Shown here piece after piece: positions 25,507 to 34,520 of a stretch of 64,000 bases of DNA. The DNA comes from Candidatus Viadribacter manganicus. Its GTDB lineage: Bacteria > Pseudomonadota > Alphaproteobacteria > Caulobacterales > Aquidulcibacteraceae. How positions within the stretch are numbered: the stretch's first letter is position 1; each line of letters begins with the position of its first letter. The stretch is taken from the NCBI RefSeq assembly GCF_001679665.1, contig NZ_CP013244.1, positions 2,736,980-2,800,979 on the forward strand, in the 5' to 3' direction. Both the position numbers and the translations under genes were made by a program. The notes beneath the pieces are model-generated. The model saw nothing but the letters and a program-made list of their open reading frames with translations, was not told the origin of the DNA and made no database searches.

Positions 25507-26423
25507 GCTTAGCTGATCTGCAGGCGACAAATTACGATCCGCGTGATCCTGATCCGTGGCTGGCGTTGGCGCTCGATCAGAGTTTGCCGATCGATCCAGA
25601 AGCGAAGGCGGCGCTGTTGCGTGGCTCGGCGTCATGGTCCCGGCGTTGGATGTTCAACGCGATCCGGCCGTTCGTGTTTGCGTTCTTTCTTGTGGTGAAG
25701 CTGTTGCGGGCGCTCTCGCCGCACCATCCCAATCTCAATGGGCTACTGCACAAGACCATCCATTGGGGGCTGCGCAGCTTCGGTTCGCCGGACGCGAACC
25801 TCCTGATCATGCGCCACTTCCACGTGGGCACCGAACTTCTGGCGTTCATCAAGGCGAACGCCGGCGAGGTTTCGGTTAACACCGTGCCGCTGCGGCCGCG
25901 GACGCTGAAGGATCTGGAGGACAACGTCTTCCTCCAGCACGACCTCAACGTTTTCAACTTCATCATCCAGCTTAATCAGAGCCTGCGGGCGCAGGGGCGG
26001 GACCTGACGCCGGTCGAGCGGCCGGACTTTTCGATGATCTCGGACGCCCCGTTCGATATTGAGCCGACCAAGAAGGGCTGGCTGAACTTCGCCGACGTCC
26101 AGACGGCGGTGGAGGTCTACACACCGCTTTATGCGTTGCTCCTGCCTCGGGCGGACTTCATCCGGGCCTCCAATTCGTTGCAGCTGGACGAGCCGGTCGC
26201 CATCTATATTGGGAAGATCCTGGGCACCGATTACCACCTGTCCTTCATCAAGAACGGCCACCCGCTGGTGGCGCTTTCGACTATGCAGGCGGGGTTTCGG
26301 CTGATGATGCATGGCCTTGATTGTGAGGCGCTGCATGGGTGGCTAAGGCTTTTGAAACGCCGCCAGGCACAAGGTTTGCCGCTGGATCCCCGAAATCCGA
26401 CGGCGGAGGCTGCGAGGGCCTAA
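25503..26423 (+). CDS. Conserved protein of unknown function, membrane-associated
   Basis: 306 aa. One hydrophobic segment (AIRPFVFAFFLVVKLLRAL, ~residues 53-71) sits near the N-terminus and the rest appears soluble. Clustered histidines (PHHPN, LLHKTIHWGL, IMRHFHVGTELLAF, NVFLQHDLNVFNF) recall a di-metal or membrane-bound oxygenase/acyltransferase site, but no named motif is certain; it may belong to the DUF6999 group (from memory). The GTG start overlaps the preceding TGA by 4 nt, completing the operon. Its fixed place after the heme-oxygenase-fold gene argues for joint function. Confidence 0.7.
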   Translation: MSLADLQATNYDPRDPDPWLALALDQSLPIDPEAKAALLRGSASWSRRWMFNAIRPFVFAFFLVVKLLRALSPHHPNLNGLLHKTIHWGLRSFGSPDANLLIMRHFHVGTELLAFIKANAGEVSVNTVPLRPRTLKDLEDNVFLQHDLNVFNFIIQLNQSLRAQGRDLTPVERPDFSMISDAPFDIEPTKKGWLNFADVQTAVEVYTPLYALLLPRADFIRASNSLQLDEPVAIYIGKILGTDYHLSFIKNGHPLVALSTMQAGFRLMMHGLDCEALHGWLRLLKRRQAQGLPLDPRNPTAEAARA

Positions 26424-26624
26424 AAACGGGCGCCCCGCCGCACCTGCGACGGCTTGACCTTCTGGTCCCTCGCTCGTATTTGTCCGCCCTCATTCGGAAC
26501 GGCTGTGGCGCACAAGTCCGCGCTGCCCCGCCGATTGGCACTAATTTTGGCGCGCCACCTGGTGGACCCGAAAGGTCCGCTTGGCGCGCTGCTTGAGTTT
26601 GAAAGAACGGAACGGAAGAGGCGA

Positions 26625-26996
26625 ATGCCGACGATCAACCAGCTGATCCGCAAGCCGCGGCACCCGAAGCCGACGCGGAATAAGTCACCGGCGCTGAAGG
26701 CGTCGCCACAGCGTCGCGGTGTCTGCACCCGCGTTTATACGACGACGCCGAAGAAGCCGAACTCGGCGCTTCGTAAGGTTGCGAAGGTCCGTCTCACGAC
26801 CGGCATCGAAGCCGTTTGCTACATCCCGGGCGAAGGCCACAACCTGCAAGAGCACTCTGTTGTGCTCATTCGCGGCGGCCGCGTGAAGGATTTGCCGGGC
26901 GTTCGCTATCACATCCTGCGCGGCGTGCTCGACACGCAAGGCGTGAAGGACCGCAAGAAGCGCCGCTCGCTTTATGGCGCGAAACGACCGAAGTAA
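26625..26996 (+). CDS. rpsL: 30S ribosomal protein S12
   Basis: 123 aa decoding-centre protein. [12 protein letters not shown] start, [19 protein letters not shown] and [19 protein letters not shown] are fully conserved; both lysines linked to streptomycin resistance (KKPNS, RVKDLPG) are wild type, so no resistance allele. The frame is open further upstream (to 26454) but that part lacks homology. GGAAGAGG precedes the ATG. First gene of the str operon with rpsG 12 nt downstream. Confidence 0.98.
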   Translation: MPTINQLIRKPRHPKPTRNKSPALKASPQRRGVCTRVYTTTPKKPNSALRKVAKVRLTTGIEAVCYIPGEGHNLQEHSVVLIRGGRVKDLPGVRYHILRGVLDTQGVKDRKKRRSLYGAKRPK

Positions 26997-27008
26997 GGAA
27001 AAGAACGA

Positions 27009-27479
27009 ATGTCCCGCCGTCACCGCGCCGAGCCGCGCCAAGTTCTGCCCGATCCCGTCCATGGCGATCTCGTTCTGACGAAGTTCATGAACTACGTCAT
27101 GTACGAGGGCAAAAAGTCCGCAGCCGAGCAAATCGTGTACGGCGCGCTCGACACCGTCGAGAAGAAGATGAAGCGCCCGTCGATCGAAGCGTTCCACGAC
27201 GCTCTCGCCAATGTCGCTCCTTCGATCGAAGTGCGTTCGCGCCGCGTCGGCGGGGCCACGTATCAGGTGCCGGTTGAAGTTCGTCCTGAGCGCCGTCAGG
27301 CGCTGGCGATCCGTTGGCTCGTGGGCGCAGCCCGCGCGCGCAACGAAAACACGATGCAAGAGCGCCTCGCCGGCGAGCTCATCGATGCATCGAACAACCG
27401 CGGCAACGCGGTGAAGAAGCGCGAAGACACGCACCGGATGGCGGAAGCCAACCGCGCATTCTCACACTACCGCTGGTAA
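27009..27479 (+). CDS. rpsG: 30S ribosomal protein S7
   Basis: 156 aa primary 16S rRNA 3'-domain binder. [51 protein letters not shown] and [19 protein letters not shown] are typical, ending AFSHYRW. In the str operon between rpsL and fusA; in many bacteria S7 represses this operon by binding its own mRNA. Start with an AAGGAA-type ribosome site. Confidence 0.98.
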   Translation: MSRRHRAEPRQVLPDPVHGDLVLTKFMNYVMYEGKKSAAEQIVYGALDTVEKKMKRPSIEAFHDALANVAPSIEVRSRRVGGATYQVPVEVRPERRQALAIRWLVGAARARNENTMQERLAGELIDASNNRGNAVKKREDTHRMAEANRAFSHYRW

Positions 27480-27503
27480 TCCAAACGGACCGCCGGCGCT
27501 TCT

Positions 27504-27527
27504 GAAGCCGGCTTTAATACCGGCTTC
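27504..27527 (+). other. Hairpin between rpsG and fusA
   Basis: Perfect 8-bp stem GAAGCCGG (27504-27511) / CCGGCTTC (27520-27527) with 8-nt loop, not followed by a U-tract. It could be a translational or processing element in the 89-nt rpsG-fusA gap. Confidence 0.5.
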
Positions 27528-27568
27528 GCGAGAGGCCGGTAGGGTCCAAGCACACGGACAGAATTGTC

Positions 27569-29650
27569 ATGCCTCGTCAGTATAAAATCGAAGACTATCG
27601 CAATTTCGGCATCATGGCTCACATCGATGCCGGCAAGACCACGACGACCGAGCGGATTCTGTTCTACAGCGGCAAGTCGCACAAGATCGGCGAAGTCCAC
27701 GATGGCGCAGCCACCATGGACTGGATGGAACAAGAGCAAGAGCGCGGCATCACCATTACGTCGGCTGCAACGACGACGTTCTGGAACGATAAGCGCCTGA
27801 ACATCATCGACACCCCCGGCCACGTCGACTTCACGATTGAAGTTGAACGTTCGCTGCGCGTGCTCGACGGCGCTGTCGTTGTGCTCGACGGCAACCAAGG
27901 GGTTGAGCCGCAGACCGAAACCGTTTGGCGCCAAGGCGACAAGTACAAGGTTCCGCGCATCATCTTCGCCAACAAGATGGATAAGACCGGCGCCGACTTT
28001 TACATGTGCGTCGAGGACATCAAGAAGCGCCTTGGCGCGCGTCCGGTGCCATTGCAACTGCCGATCGGCATCGAGTCAGGCTTCAAGGGTCTTGTCGACC
28101 TCGTCGAGATGAAGGCGATCATCTGGAAAGATGAAAGCCTCGGCGCGAAGTTCGATATCGTCGAAATTCCCGACGACCTGAAGGACAAGGCCGCCGAGTA
28201 TCGCTCGGGCCTGGTTGAGGCCGCCGTCGAACTCGATGACGCAGCGATGGAAAAGTACCTCGAAGGCGAAGAGCCCTCGAAGGAAGAGCTAAAGCGCCTG
28301 ATCCGTCTCGCGGTGCTGAAGGCTGCTTGGTATCCGATGCTCTTGGGCTCGGCGTTCAAGAACAAGGGCGTGCAGCCGCTGCTCGACGCCGTCGTCGATT
28401 ATCTGCCGAGCCCGATCGATCGCCCGGCGATCAAGGGCGTCGACATGGACGATCCGGAAAAGGAATTGATCCGCCAGTCGTCGGACACCGATCCGCTCTC
28501 GATCCTCGCGTTCAAGATCATGGATGACCCGTTCGTCGGCACGATAACTTTTTGCCGCATCTATTCGGGCATCCTGAATGCGGGCGATGGATTGCTGAAC
28601 TCGACGCGCGACAAGAAAGAACGCGCCGGCCGTATGTTGCTGATGCACGCAAACAACCGCGAAGACATCAAGGAAGCCTACGCTGGCGACATCGTCGCGC
28701 TGGCGGGTTTGAAGGAAGTGCGCACCGGCGACACGCTCTGCGATCCGAACAAGCCGGTCATCCTTGAGCGTATGGAATTCCCGGAGCCGGTTATCGAAGT
28801 GGCCGTTGAGCCGAAGTCGAAGGCTGACCAGGAAAAGCTCGGCGTCGCGCTGGCGAAGCTCGCTGCGGAAGATCCCTCTTTCCGCGTGTCGACTGATCAA
28901 GAGTCGGGTCAAACCATCCTGAAGGGGATGGGCGAACTCCACCTCGACATCAAAATCGACATCCTGCGCCGCACCTACAAAGTCGAAGCCAACGTGGGCG
29001 CGCCGCAAGTCGCCTATCGCGAGAAGCTCGGCCGCGCCGCGACCATTCTCTACACCCACAAGAAGCAAACCGGCGGTTCAGGCCAGTTCGCTGAAGTGAA
29101 GATCGAGTTCGAGCCGGGCGAACCGGGTTCGGGCTTCAAGTTCGAGAACAAGATCATCGGCGGCAACGTGCCGAAGGAATACGTTCCGGGCGTTGAAAAG
29201 GGCCTCAACATGGCCAAGGAAAACGGTCTGCTGGCCGGCTTCCCGGTGATCGACGTGACCGCGCGCCTGATCGACGGCAAGTACCACGACGTCGACTCGA
29301 ACGTCTTGACGTTCCAGATCGCGGCGCAAGCCGCCTTCCGCGAACTGAAGGAAAAGGGCGATGCGCGTCTGCTTGAGCCGATCATGAAGGTCGAAGTGAC
29401 CAGCCCGGAAGAATACGTCGGCTCGGTTATCGGCGATCTGAACTCACGTCGTGGCATGATCCAAGGCCAAGACATGCGCGGCAACGCGACGATCATCAAT
29501 GCGATGGTCCCGCTCGCCAACATGTTCGGCTACGTGAACACGCTGCGTTCGTTCAGCCAAGGTCGCGCTTCGTACGTGATGGAATTCTCGCATTACGAAG
29601 AAGTGCCGAAGGCCGTCAGCGCCGAAGTGTTGGCGAAGCTCCGCGCTTAA
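27569..29650 (+). CDS. fusA: Elongation factor G
   Basis: 693 aa ribosomal translocase GTPase. G1 [17 protein letters not shown], switch region [12 protein letters not shown]3 DTPGHVDF, G4 NKMD; then domain II, and domain IV starting near [20 protein letters not shown], ending in the [12 protein letters not shown] domain V block. Length and order are normal. Downstream gene tuf, often next in other bacteria, is absent; a terminator and a Sel1 gene follow instead. Confidence 0.98.
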   Translation: MPRQYKIEDYRNFGIMAHIDAGKTTTTERILFYSGKSHKIGEVHDGAATMDWMEQEQERGITITSAATTTFWNDKRLNIIDTPGHVDFTIEVERSLRVLDGAVVVLDGNQGVEPQTETVWRQGDKYKVPRIIFANKMDKTGADFYMCVEDIKKRLGARPVPLQLPIGIESGFKGLVDLVEMKAIIWKDESLGAKFDIVEIPDDLKDKAAEYRSGLVEAAVELDDAAMEKYLEGEEPSKEELKRLIRLAVLKAAWYPMLLGSAFKNKGVQPLLDAVVDYLPSPIDRPAIKGVDMDDPEKELIRQSSDTDPLSILAFKIMDDPFVGTITFCRIYSGILNAGDGLLNSTRDKKERAGRMLLMHANNREDIKEAYAGDIVALAGLKEVRTGDTLCDPNKPVILERMEFPEPVIEVAVEPKSKADQEKLGVALAKLAAEDPSFRVSTDQESGQTILKGMGELHLDIKIDILRRTYKVEANVGAPQVAYREKLGRAATILYTHKKQTGGSGQFAEVKIEFEPGEPGSGFKFENKIIGGNVPKEYVPGVEKGLNMAKENGLLAGFPVIDVTARLIDGKYHDVDSNVLTFQIAAQAAFRELKEKGDARLLEPIMKVEVTSPEEYVGSVIGDLNSRRGMIQGQDMRGNATIINAMVPLANMFGYVNTLRSFSQGRASYVMEFSHYEEVPKAVSAEVLAKLRA

Positions 29651-29673
29651 GGCTCGCTGCAAAGCAAATACGA

Positions 29674-29700
29674 AGGGCCGCTCGAAAGGGCGGCCCTTTT
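29674..29700 (+). terminator. Intrinsic terminator after fusA
   Basis: Stem AGGGCCGC (29674-29681) / GCGGCCCT (29690-29697) with 8-nt loop, followed by a TTTT run. It ends the rpsL-rpsG-fusA transcript 24 nt after the stop. Confidence 0.88.
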
Positions 29701-29762
29701 CCGTTGAGCGTAGTTGGCTGGACGCGCAAACGCGGCGACACTCAGCGCAAAGGGGAGATGTC

Positions 29763-30578
29763 ATGCGAGCGATTGCACTGGTGCTGGCCATGTTCTGTGC
29801 AATGGGCGCGCCGGCTTTTGCGCAAGACGTGCGCGACCTAGCCGAAGCACGGGCGGCGTTTGAGCGCTTCGATTATTCGGAGGCTTACGCACGCTACACT
29901 TCATTGGTGTCGTCCCCAGCAGGACCAGAGGCGCTCTATCATCTCAGCATCATCTATGAGGGCGGTTATGGCGTTGTGCCAACCGACGAAGCGATGGCGC
30001 TGGAAATGTTGCAGAGCGCGGCCGACGCCGAATATCCAGCAGCGCTTACACGGCTGGGTATGCGTCACTACGAGGGCAATGGTTTTCCGCAAAGCCATCA
30101 GGAAGGGCTGCGCTTGTGGCGGCGCGCGTCTGAACTGGGCGAGGTGGGCGCGACCTACAGCATCGGCATGTACTATCTCTATATCCACGGCGCGGAGCGT
30201 GACGTTGCAGAGGGCGCGCGCTGGATGCGCCGCGCAGCGGATGCCGGTCACGCGGATGCGCAATTTGATTTGGCGGGTCTTTATGAGCGGGGCGAAGGCG
30301 TTGACGCAAACGCAGGTGAAGCATTCGCGCTGATGCGCCTCGCTGCCCTGCAAGGACACCGATCGGCGCGTGTCAGCATGGTTCAGTACTATTTTGATGG
30401 AACAGGCGTGGCGCGAGATTTTGTGCGCGCTGAAATGTGGGCCTTGCTGGTTGAGCGTGATGGAGAGCCGGTCGCCCCACGTGGCCGCGCCGTTTTGCAC
30501 GCGCAGATGACCGCGGCGCAGCAGAGCGAAGCCGCGCGCCTGGCTGATCAGTGCGCGGCCTCGTCAGAGCGGTGTTAG
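29763..30578 (+). CDS. Secreted Sel1-repeat protein
   Basis: 271 aa. Signal peptide MRAIALVLAMFCAMGAPAFA, then consecutive Sel1-like repeats (LYHLSIIYEGGYGVVPTDEA, ALTRLGMRHYEGNGFPQS, AQFDLAGLYERGEGVDANAG, ARVSMVQYYFDGTGVARD), each ~36 residues. Such solenoids act as periplasmic scaffolds; partner unknown. GGGGAG lies 5 nt upstream of ATG. Convergent with the GST gene with only 2 nt between stops. Confidence 0.85.
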   Translation: MRAIALVLAMFCAMGAPAFAQDVRDLAEARAAFERFDYSEAYARYTSLVSSPAGPEALYHLSIIYEGGYGVVPTDEAMALEMLQSAADAEYPAALTRLGMRHYEGNGFPQSHQEGLRLWRRASELGEVGATYSIGMYYLYIHGAERDVAEGARWMRRAADAGHADAQFDLAGLYERGEGVDANAGEAFALMRLAALQGHRSARVSMVQYYFDGTGVARDFVRAEMWALLVERDGEPVAPRGRAVLHAQMTAAQQSEAARLADQCAASSERC

Positions 30579-30580
30579 CG

Positions 30581-31219
30581 TCAGGCGGCTTGCTTGAAGT
30601 CGCCAATTTGCGCGTCATACGCGCGCTTGAACGCGGGGCGCGCCGTGCAGCGTTCGACGTAAGCTTTTAGGTTGGCGTGCGCGTTGGTGAGTTCGGGCAT
30701 AATGCGCAAGACGCTCGCCATCATGAGATCGCCGGCGGTGAAGCGATCGCCGTCGAGATAGGGCTTGTCGCCGAGCGCCTTTGAAAGTCCAGCGAGGCGC
30801 TTTTGCGCGAATTCGGCAGCGCCAGGGCGGCGAAGCTTTGCCCATTCTTCGTCTTTGTAAAAGAGATCGATGAGCGCTACTTGCATAATAAAGGGCTCGA
30901 TTGAGTTCAGCGCGGCGACGAGCCATTGGGTTGCGCGGGCGCGTGCTGCGGGGTCTTTCGGCAGCAATGCTTCGCTGCGTTCCCCGATGAAAAGAACAAT
31001 CGCGCCGGTTTCGAAGAGCGTGAGATCGTCTTCCTCGAAGATCGGCACTTGGCCGAACGGCTGCAATGCGCGGTATTCAGGTTTGTCTTGATCGCCTTGC
31101 GCCAGCAGACGCGCGCGATAGGGAAGGCCAGCTTCTTCAAGCGCCCAACGCGCGCGCAGGTCGCGCACTTGGCCCTTGGCGAAATCAGGCGCCCATTCAA
31201 AAGCGGAAATCGTGATCAT
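30581..31219 (-). CDS. Glutathione S-transferase family protein
   Basis: 212 aa. N-terminal thioredoxin fold: QVRDLRARWALEEAGLPY, QPFGQVPIFEEDDLTLFETG (cis-Pro and Glu-Thr for glutathione binding), then an all-helical domain with YLDGDRFTAGDLMMASVL. No clear catalytic Ser/Cys in the first strand. ATG 31219 overlaps the stop of the YCII gene by 4 nt (ATGA) and has GGAGG 8 nt upstream; a longer frame to 31252 is not needed. Last gene of the ArsR-SRPBCC-YCII-GST operon. Confidence 0.88.
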   Translation of the reverse strand: MITISAFEWAPDFAKGQVRDLRARWALEEAGLPYRARLLAQGDQDKPEYRALQPFGQVPIFEEDDLTLFETGAIVLFIGERSEALLPKDPAARARATQWLVAALNSIEPFIMQVALIDLFYKDEEWAKLRRPGAAEFAQKRLAGLSKALGDKPYLDGDRFTAGDLMMASVLRIMPELTNAHANLKAYVERCTARPAFKRAYDAQIGDFKQAA

Positions 31220-31584
31220 TGGATGTCCTCCAAGCGAGGGATCGGATTGCATGGCATGATCTCGACGGCATCGCCGGGAAATATCGCAAAGTGCGGATGG
31301 TTCAAGAAGAGCTGCGCGGCCGCATCGTGTGAGTCAGCTTCGACGATCATATAGCCGGCAACGTTGTTGGAGATGTCGCTCACGCCCTTGCTGTCTACGC
31401 GCTTGGTTTTGCCAAGTGGGCCGCCCTCGTCGGCAGCCTTGCTCTTGTTTTGCTCGTGCCAATCACCCCAGGCCTTCATGCCTTGGATCTCGCGTTCTTT
31501 GCGCGCGCCGTCGTCGAGCTTGTCCCAGCCTGAGAGCGCAAACGCCTCCGGCGAGCCGACAAAAAGCGCCATATAACGTGGCAT
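31216..31584 (-). CDS. YCII-like (DGPF) domain protein
   Basis: 122 aa. MPRYMALFVGSPEAFALSGW start, GGPLGKTKRVDSKGVSD and VAGYMIVEADSHDAAAQLF, then a C-terminal HPHFAIFPGDAVEIMPC. Same fold family as the protein at 5.1 kb but distant in sequence. The open frame to 31689 overlaps the upstream SRPBCC gene; ATG 31584 is the family start. Member of the ArsR-controlled operon; role unknown. Confidence 0.82.
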   Translation of the reverse strand: MPRYMALFVGSPEAFALSGWDKLDDGARKEREIQGMKAWGDWHEQNKSKAADEGGPLGKTKRVDSKGVSDISNNVAGYMIVEADSHDAAAQLFLNHPHFAIFPGDAVEIMPCNPIPRLEDIQ

Positions 31585-31600
31585 CGTTTTCTCCTTGGAT

Positions 31601-32062
31601 TTATCGAACTTGTTGTTGGGCGGCGTAGGCCGCCAGCTTGTTGAACAGCGAACTCCAGCCGCCAATGTGCGAGTTCCGGCGCTCGACATTGATGAAGGGC
31701 GATTGGTGGAAGGTCATAGTGGTGAGGCCGCTGTCGTTTTCGCGGAACGTGATGGTGATCAGCGTTTCCACTTCACCGGAGGGCCCGGTGTCCCACGTCC
31801 AAGTGAAGACGAGACGGTTCGGTGGATCGATCTCGCGATACTTTCCGCCGAACCAGCTATCGCCATGATCCTTTGAGCGGATCATGCCGCGATATTTGCC
31901 GCCAATGCGAAAATCGATTTCCGCTTCGGGGCACTCAAACCCTTCAGGTCCCATCCATTTGGAAAAATGCTCAACCTCGCTCCAAAGCGAAAACAGCAAG
32001 GATGCGGGCGCGTCGAAGTCGCGTGTGATGAGGAGCTCGTCATCAGCAAGTTGTGCGCTCAT
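31601..32062 (-). CDS. SRPBCC (AHSA1-like) domain protein
   Basis: 153 aa. LLITRDFDAPASLLFSLWSE, FRIGGKYRGMIRS, NRLVFTWTWDTGPSGEVETL and FINVERRNSHIGGWSSLFNK show the typical AHSA1 pattern. Start overlaps the ArsR stop by 4 nt. ArsR + SRPBCC pairs are a common alphaproteobacterial arrangement in which the regulator is autorepressive; ligand unknown. Confidence 0.87.
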   Translation of the reverse strand: MSAQLADDELLITRDFDAPASLLFSLWSEVEHFSKWMGPEGFECPEAEIDFRIGGKYRGMIRSKDHGDSWFGGKYREIDPPNRLVFTWTWDTGPSGEVETLITITFRENDSGLTTMTFHQSPFINVERRNSHIGGWSSLFNKLAAYAAQQQVR

Positions 32063-32397
32063 TGCTTATCCTTGTTTTTGAGCGTGGCGATGTAAGCGTC
32101 CATTTTGTCGAAGCTGCCGGTCCAGAAGCGGCGGTAGTACGCGAGCCAGTCATCAACGTGCTTCAGCGCCTGCGGCGCCAATTGGCACGGGCGCCATTGC
32201 GCCTCTCGGCCACGCGTGATGAGGCCGGCGTTCTCTAAAACTTTGAGGTGGCGCGAGACGGCGGGCAGCGAGATATCGAACGGCTCGGCAAGCTCGTTCA
32301 CCGTGGCCTCGCCGCGCGAAAGACGTTCAAGGATGGCCCGACGTGTCGGATCGGCGAGGGCCGCGAGCGTTTTGGAAAGGGGGTCGGGACTCTGCAT
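32059..32397 (-). CDS. ArsR-family winged-helix repressor
   Basis: 112 aa. LADPTRRAILERLSRGEATV, PFDISLPAVSRHLKVLENAG (recognition helix) and GLITRGREAQWRPCQL form a classic ArsR winged helix, without the metal-sensing Cys motif, like SdpR-type regulators. It heads a four-gene operon (ArsR, SRPBCC, YCII, GST), all overlapping or nearly so. A palindrome 5 nt upstream of its start (32402-32423) is the likely operator. Confidence 0.9.
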   Translation of the reverse strand: MQSPDPLSKTLAALADPTRRAILERLSRGEATVNELAEPFDISLPAVSRHLKVLENAGLITRGREAQWRPCQLAPQALKHVDDWLAYYRRFWTGSFDKMDAYIATLKNKDKQ

Positions 32398-32401
32398 CGC
32401 G

Positions 32402-32423
32402 TATTTAACTAGTACGTTAAATA
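32402..32423. promoter_or_regulatory. Palindromic operator of the ArsR operon
   Basis: Inverted repeat TATTTAAC (32402-32409) / GTTAAATA (32416-32423), arms perfect over 8 bp with a 6-bp spacer. It is AT-rich in a GC-rich region and lies just before the arsR start codon, so binding would block initiation. Inference: autorepression by the adjacent ArsR protein. Confidence 0.72.
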
Positions 32424-32497
32424 AGCGAACGAGTCAATCTGCAGATTGCGGCGAGCCGAAAAAGGGTCCCTCATCGCAACTCCAATGGAGTGACCTC

Positions 32498-33436
32498 ATG
32501 ACCTGCTTTCCACCGCAACGCGACGGGGTCTTCTATTTGACGGAGGGCGGGCAAGAGACGGAGATCATGTACCGCCACGGCCATGACCTGCCCGAGTTCG
32601 CAATGTTCCCTTTGCTTGATAACGCGGCCGCGATGGCGGACTTGCGCGCGATGTATGGGCGCGTGCTCGATGTCGCGGCGGAGCAGGGCTTTGCGGCGAT
32701 GCTGGCGGGGCTAGATTATCGCGCCAGTCCCGATTGGAGCGAGAAGCTTGGCTATTCGCATGAGGCGCTTGGCGATGCGCTGATGCAATGCATCGCGTTC
32801 CTTCGCGAGGTTTCAGCGCCTTATGAAGGGCAGGTGTCGCGCATTTTGATTGGCGGCATGATTGGTCCGCGCGGCGATGCGTATGAACTCAATAAGACGA
32901 TCACTGCGGCGGAGGCGGAAGACTATCACAGCGTTCAGCTGGGCGTTCTGAAGCGTGCCGGCGTCGACTACGCGACCGCCATGACCTTCAACAACGTGCC
33001 GGAAGCCGTGGGTGTTGCCCGCGCTGCCAAGTGCATTGGCGTGCCGCTCCATGTGTCGTTCACGCTGACCAGCGATCACCAGTTGAAGTCGGGAGCGACG
33101 TTGAAGCAGGCGATCGAAGCAACGGATGCCGAGGCGGGTTTGGCGCGGCCGGACTTTTACGGCATCAATTGCTCGCATCCGCTCGAGTTCGAGCCGGCGT
33201 TGGAGGCGAGCAATTGGATGTCGCGCGTGCGCATGTTGAGGCCGAACGCGAGTTCCAAGGATAAGATCGACCTCTGCCAGATCGGCCACTTGGAAGAAGG
33301 CGATCCGCTTGATCTGGGCGCCCGCATGGGCGATCTCGCGCGCCGATATCCACACGTGGATATTTGGGGCGGGTGCTGCGGCACGTGGGACAAGCACTTG
33401 CGCGAAATTGCTCGCACGGTGCGCGCGGCGCATTGA
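32498..33436 (+). CDS. Homocysteine S-methyltransferase family protein
   Basis: 312 aa. TIM-barrel with zinc-binding cysteines in YGINCSHP (~residue 227) and GGCCGTWDKHL (~299), as in cobalamin-independent homocysteine methyltransferases (MmuM-like). TEGGQETEIMYRHGHDLPEF at the N-terminus is the family's opening loop. Likely transfers a methyl group to homocysteine or a similar thiol from S-methylmethionine or another donor. ATG 32498 has GGAG 8 nt upstream; the frame further upstream is non-homologous. Divergent from the ArsR operon. Confidence 0.86.
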   Translation: MTCFPPQRDGVFYLTEGGQETEIMYRHGHDLPEFAMFPLLDNAAAMADLRAMYGRVLDVAAEQGFAAMLAGLDYRASPDWSEKLGYSHEALGDALMQCIAFLREVSAPYEGQVSRILIGGMIGPRGDAYELNKTITAAEAEDYHSVQLGVLKRAGVDYATAMTFNNVPEAVGVARAAKCIGVPLHVSFTLTSDHQLKSGATLKQAIEATDAEAGLARPDFYGINCSHPLEFEPALEASNWMSRVRMLRPNASSKDKIDLCQIGHLEEGDPLDLGARMGDLARRYPHVDIWGGCCGTWDKHLREIARTVRAAH

Positions 33437-33466
33437 GCGAATGCATTCGTTTCCTACATTGCCTCG

Positions 33467-34180
33467 ATGAGCGATCTCTCACAATTCCCGATCACGAAAC
33501 GGTGGCCGGCGCAGCATCCCGATCGTATTCAGTTCTATTCGCTGACGACGCCGAATGGCGTGAAGGTTTCAATCGCGCTTGAAGAGTTGGAGCTGGCGTA
33601 CGAGCCGCATTACGTCGATTTCGGCGCGAAAGATCAGAAGACGCCGGAATTTCTCTCACTCAATCCCTACGGCAAGATTCCTGCGATCATCGATCCCGAT
33701 GGTCCAGGTGGAAAACCGCTGGCCTTGTTCGAGTCTGGCGCGATCTTGCTCTATCTTGCAGAGAAAGCGGGGCGCTTGCTGCCGCTTCATCCGGCGCTGC
33801 GTTACGAGGCGATCCAATGGCTGGCGTTTCAGATTGCGGGCGTTGGTCCGATCTTCGGTCAGGTCGGGTACTTCAACAAATTCGATGGCCGCGAAATCGA
33901 GGATAAGAGGCCGCTGGAGCGCTACGTGGCCGAGACCAAGCGCCTGCTCGATGTCGTCGATGCGCGGCTTGAGGGGCGCGCCTGGATCATGGGGGATGCG
34001 TTTACGATCGCCGACATCGCCATGATCGGGCCGGTGCGTAATTTGATCGGCTATTACGGCGCACGTGACCTGGTCGGGTTCGATGAACTCAAGAACGTGC
34101 CAAGCTGGCTGGAACGCGCGCTGGCGCGGCCGGCGGTAGAGCGCGGGGTCGCCATCCCTGCGCGTCCGGCAGCGGACTAA
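33467..34180 (+). CDS. YghU/YfcG-like glutathione S-transferase
   Basis: 237 aa. RIQFYSLTTPNGVKVSIALEE and SLNPYGKIPAIIDPDGPGG, then FESGAILLYLAEKAGRLLP and the helical domain (WIMGDAFTIADIAMIGPV). The Thr-Pro-Asn turn replaces the usual Ser/Cys, as in the Nu class (YghU, YfcG), which reduce peroxides and disulfides using two glutathiones. It follows the homocysteine methyltransferase-like gene by 30 nt and may be cotranscribed. Confidence 0.9.
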   Translation: MSDLSQFPITKRWPAQHPDRIQFYSLTTPNGVKVSIALEELELAYEPHYVDFGAKDQKTPEFLSLNPYGKIPAIIDPDGPGGKPLALFESGAILLYLAEKAGRLLPLHPALRYEAIQWLAFQIAGVGPIFGQVGYFNKFDGREIEDKRPLERYVAETKRLLDVVDARLEGRAWIMGDAFTIADIAMIGPVRNLIGYYGARDLVGFDELKNVPSWLERALARPAVERGVAIPARPAAD

Positions 34181-34277
34181 CCTGGTTCGTCCAATCCGTG
34201 TGCGTGTTCGCCTACGGAAAGAGGCGCGTGCATCGCGCTGGCGCGTCCGCTAAGCTCCTCTGATCAGGAGTTTGACG

Positions 34278-34499
34278 ATGCCGCTGCCCGAGAAGGGAAA
34301 AAAGTATCTCATCGTGTTCTGCAAGAGCTGCGATAAGGGATTCCGCGTGATGGATCGCCCGGTCGAGGAAGGCGAGAAGCTGGACATTCAAGGGCCGAAG
34401 AGCCTGAAGTGCCGTGGCTGCGGGCACGTTGCGACATACGATCCGCGCGAAATGCGCAGAGCAGCGGTTGGCCCAAAGCCCGCGAGCAAGCGCAGCTAA
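34278..34499 (+). CDS. Small zinc-ribbon protein
   Basis: 73 aa. Two CxxC knuckles (FCKSCDKGF and KCRGCGHVA), basic C-terminus (GPKPASKRS). Probably binds one zinc and a nucleic acid or protein; no named family is certain. ATG 34278 is preceded by AGGAG at 7 nt; a TTG at 34272 is less likely. A TPR-sulfotransferase gene follows 21 nt downstream. Confidence 0.65.
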   Translation: MPLPEKGKKYLIVFCKSCDKGFRVMDRPVEEGEKLDIQGPKSLKCRGCGHVATYDPREMRRAAVGPKPASKRS

Positions 34500-34520
34500 G
34501 CACGAACGCAGATACCTCTG

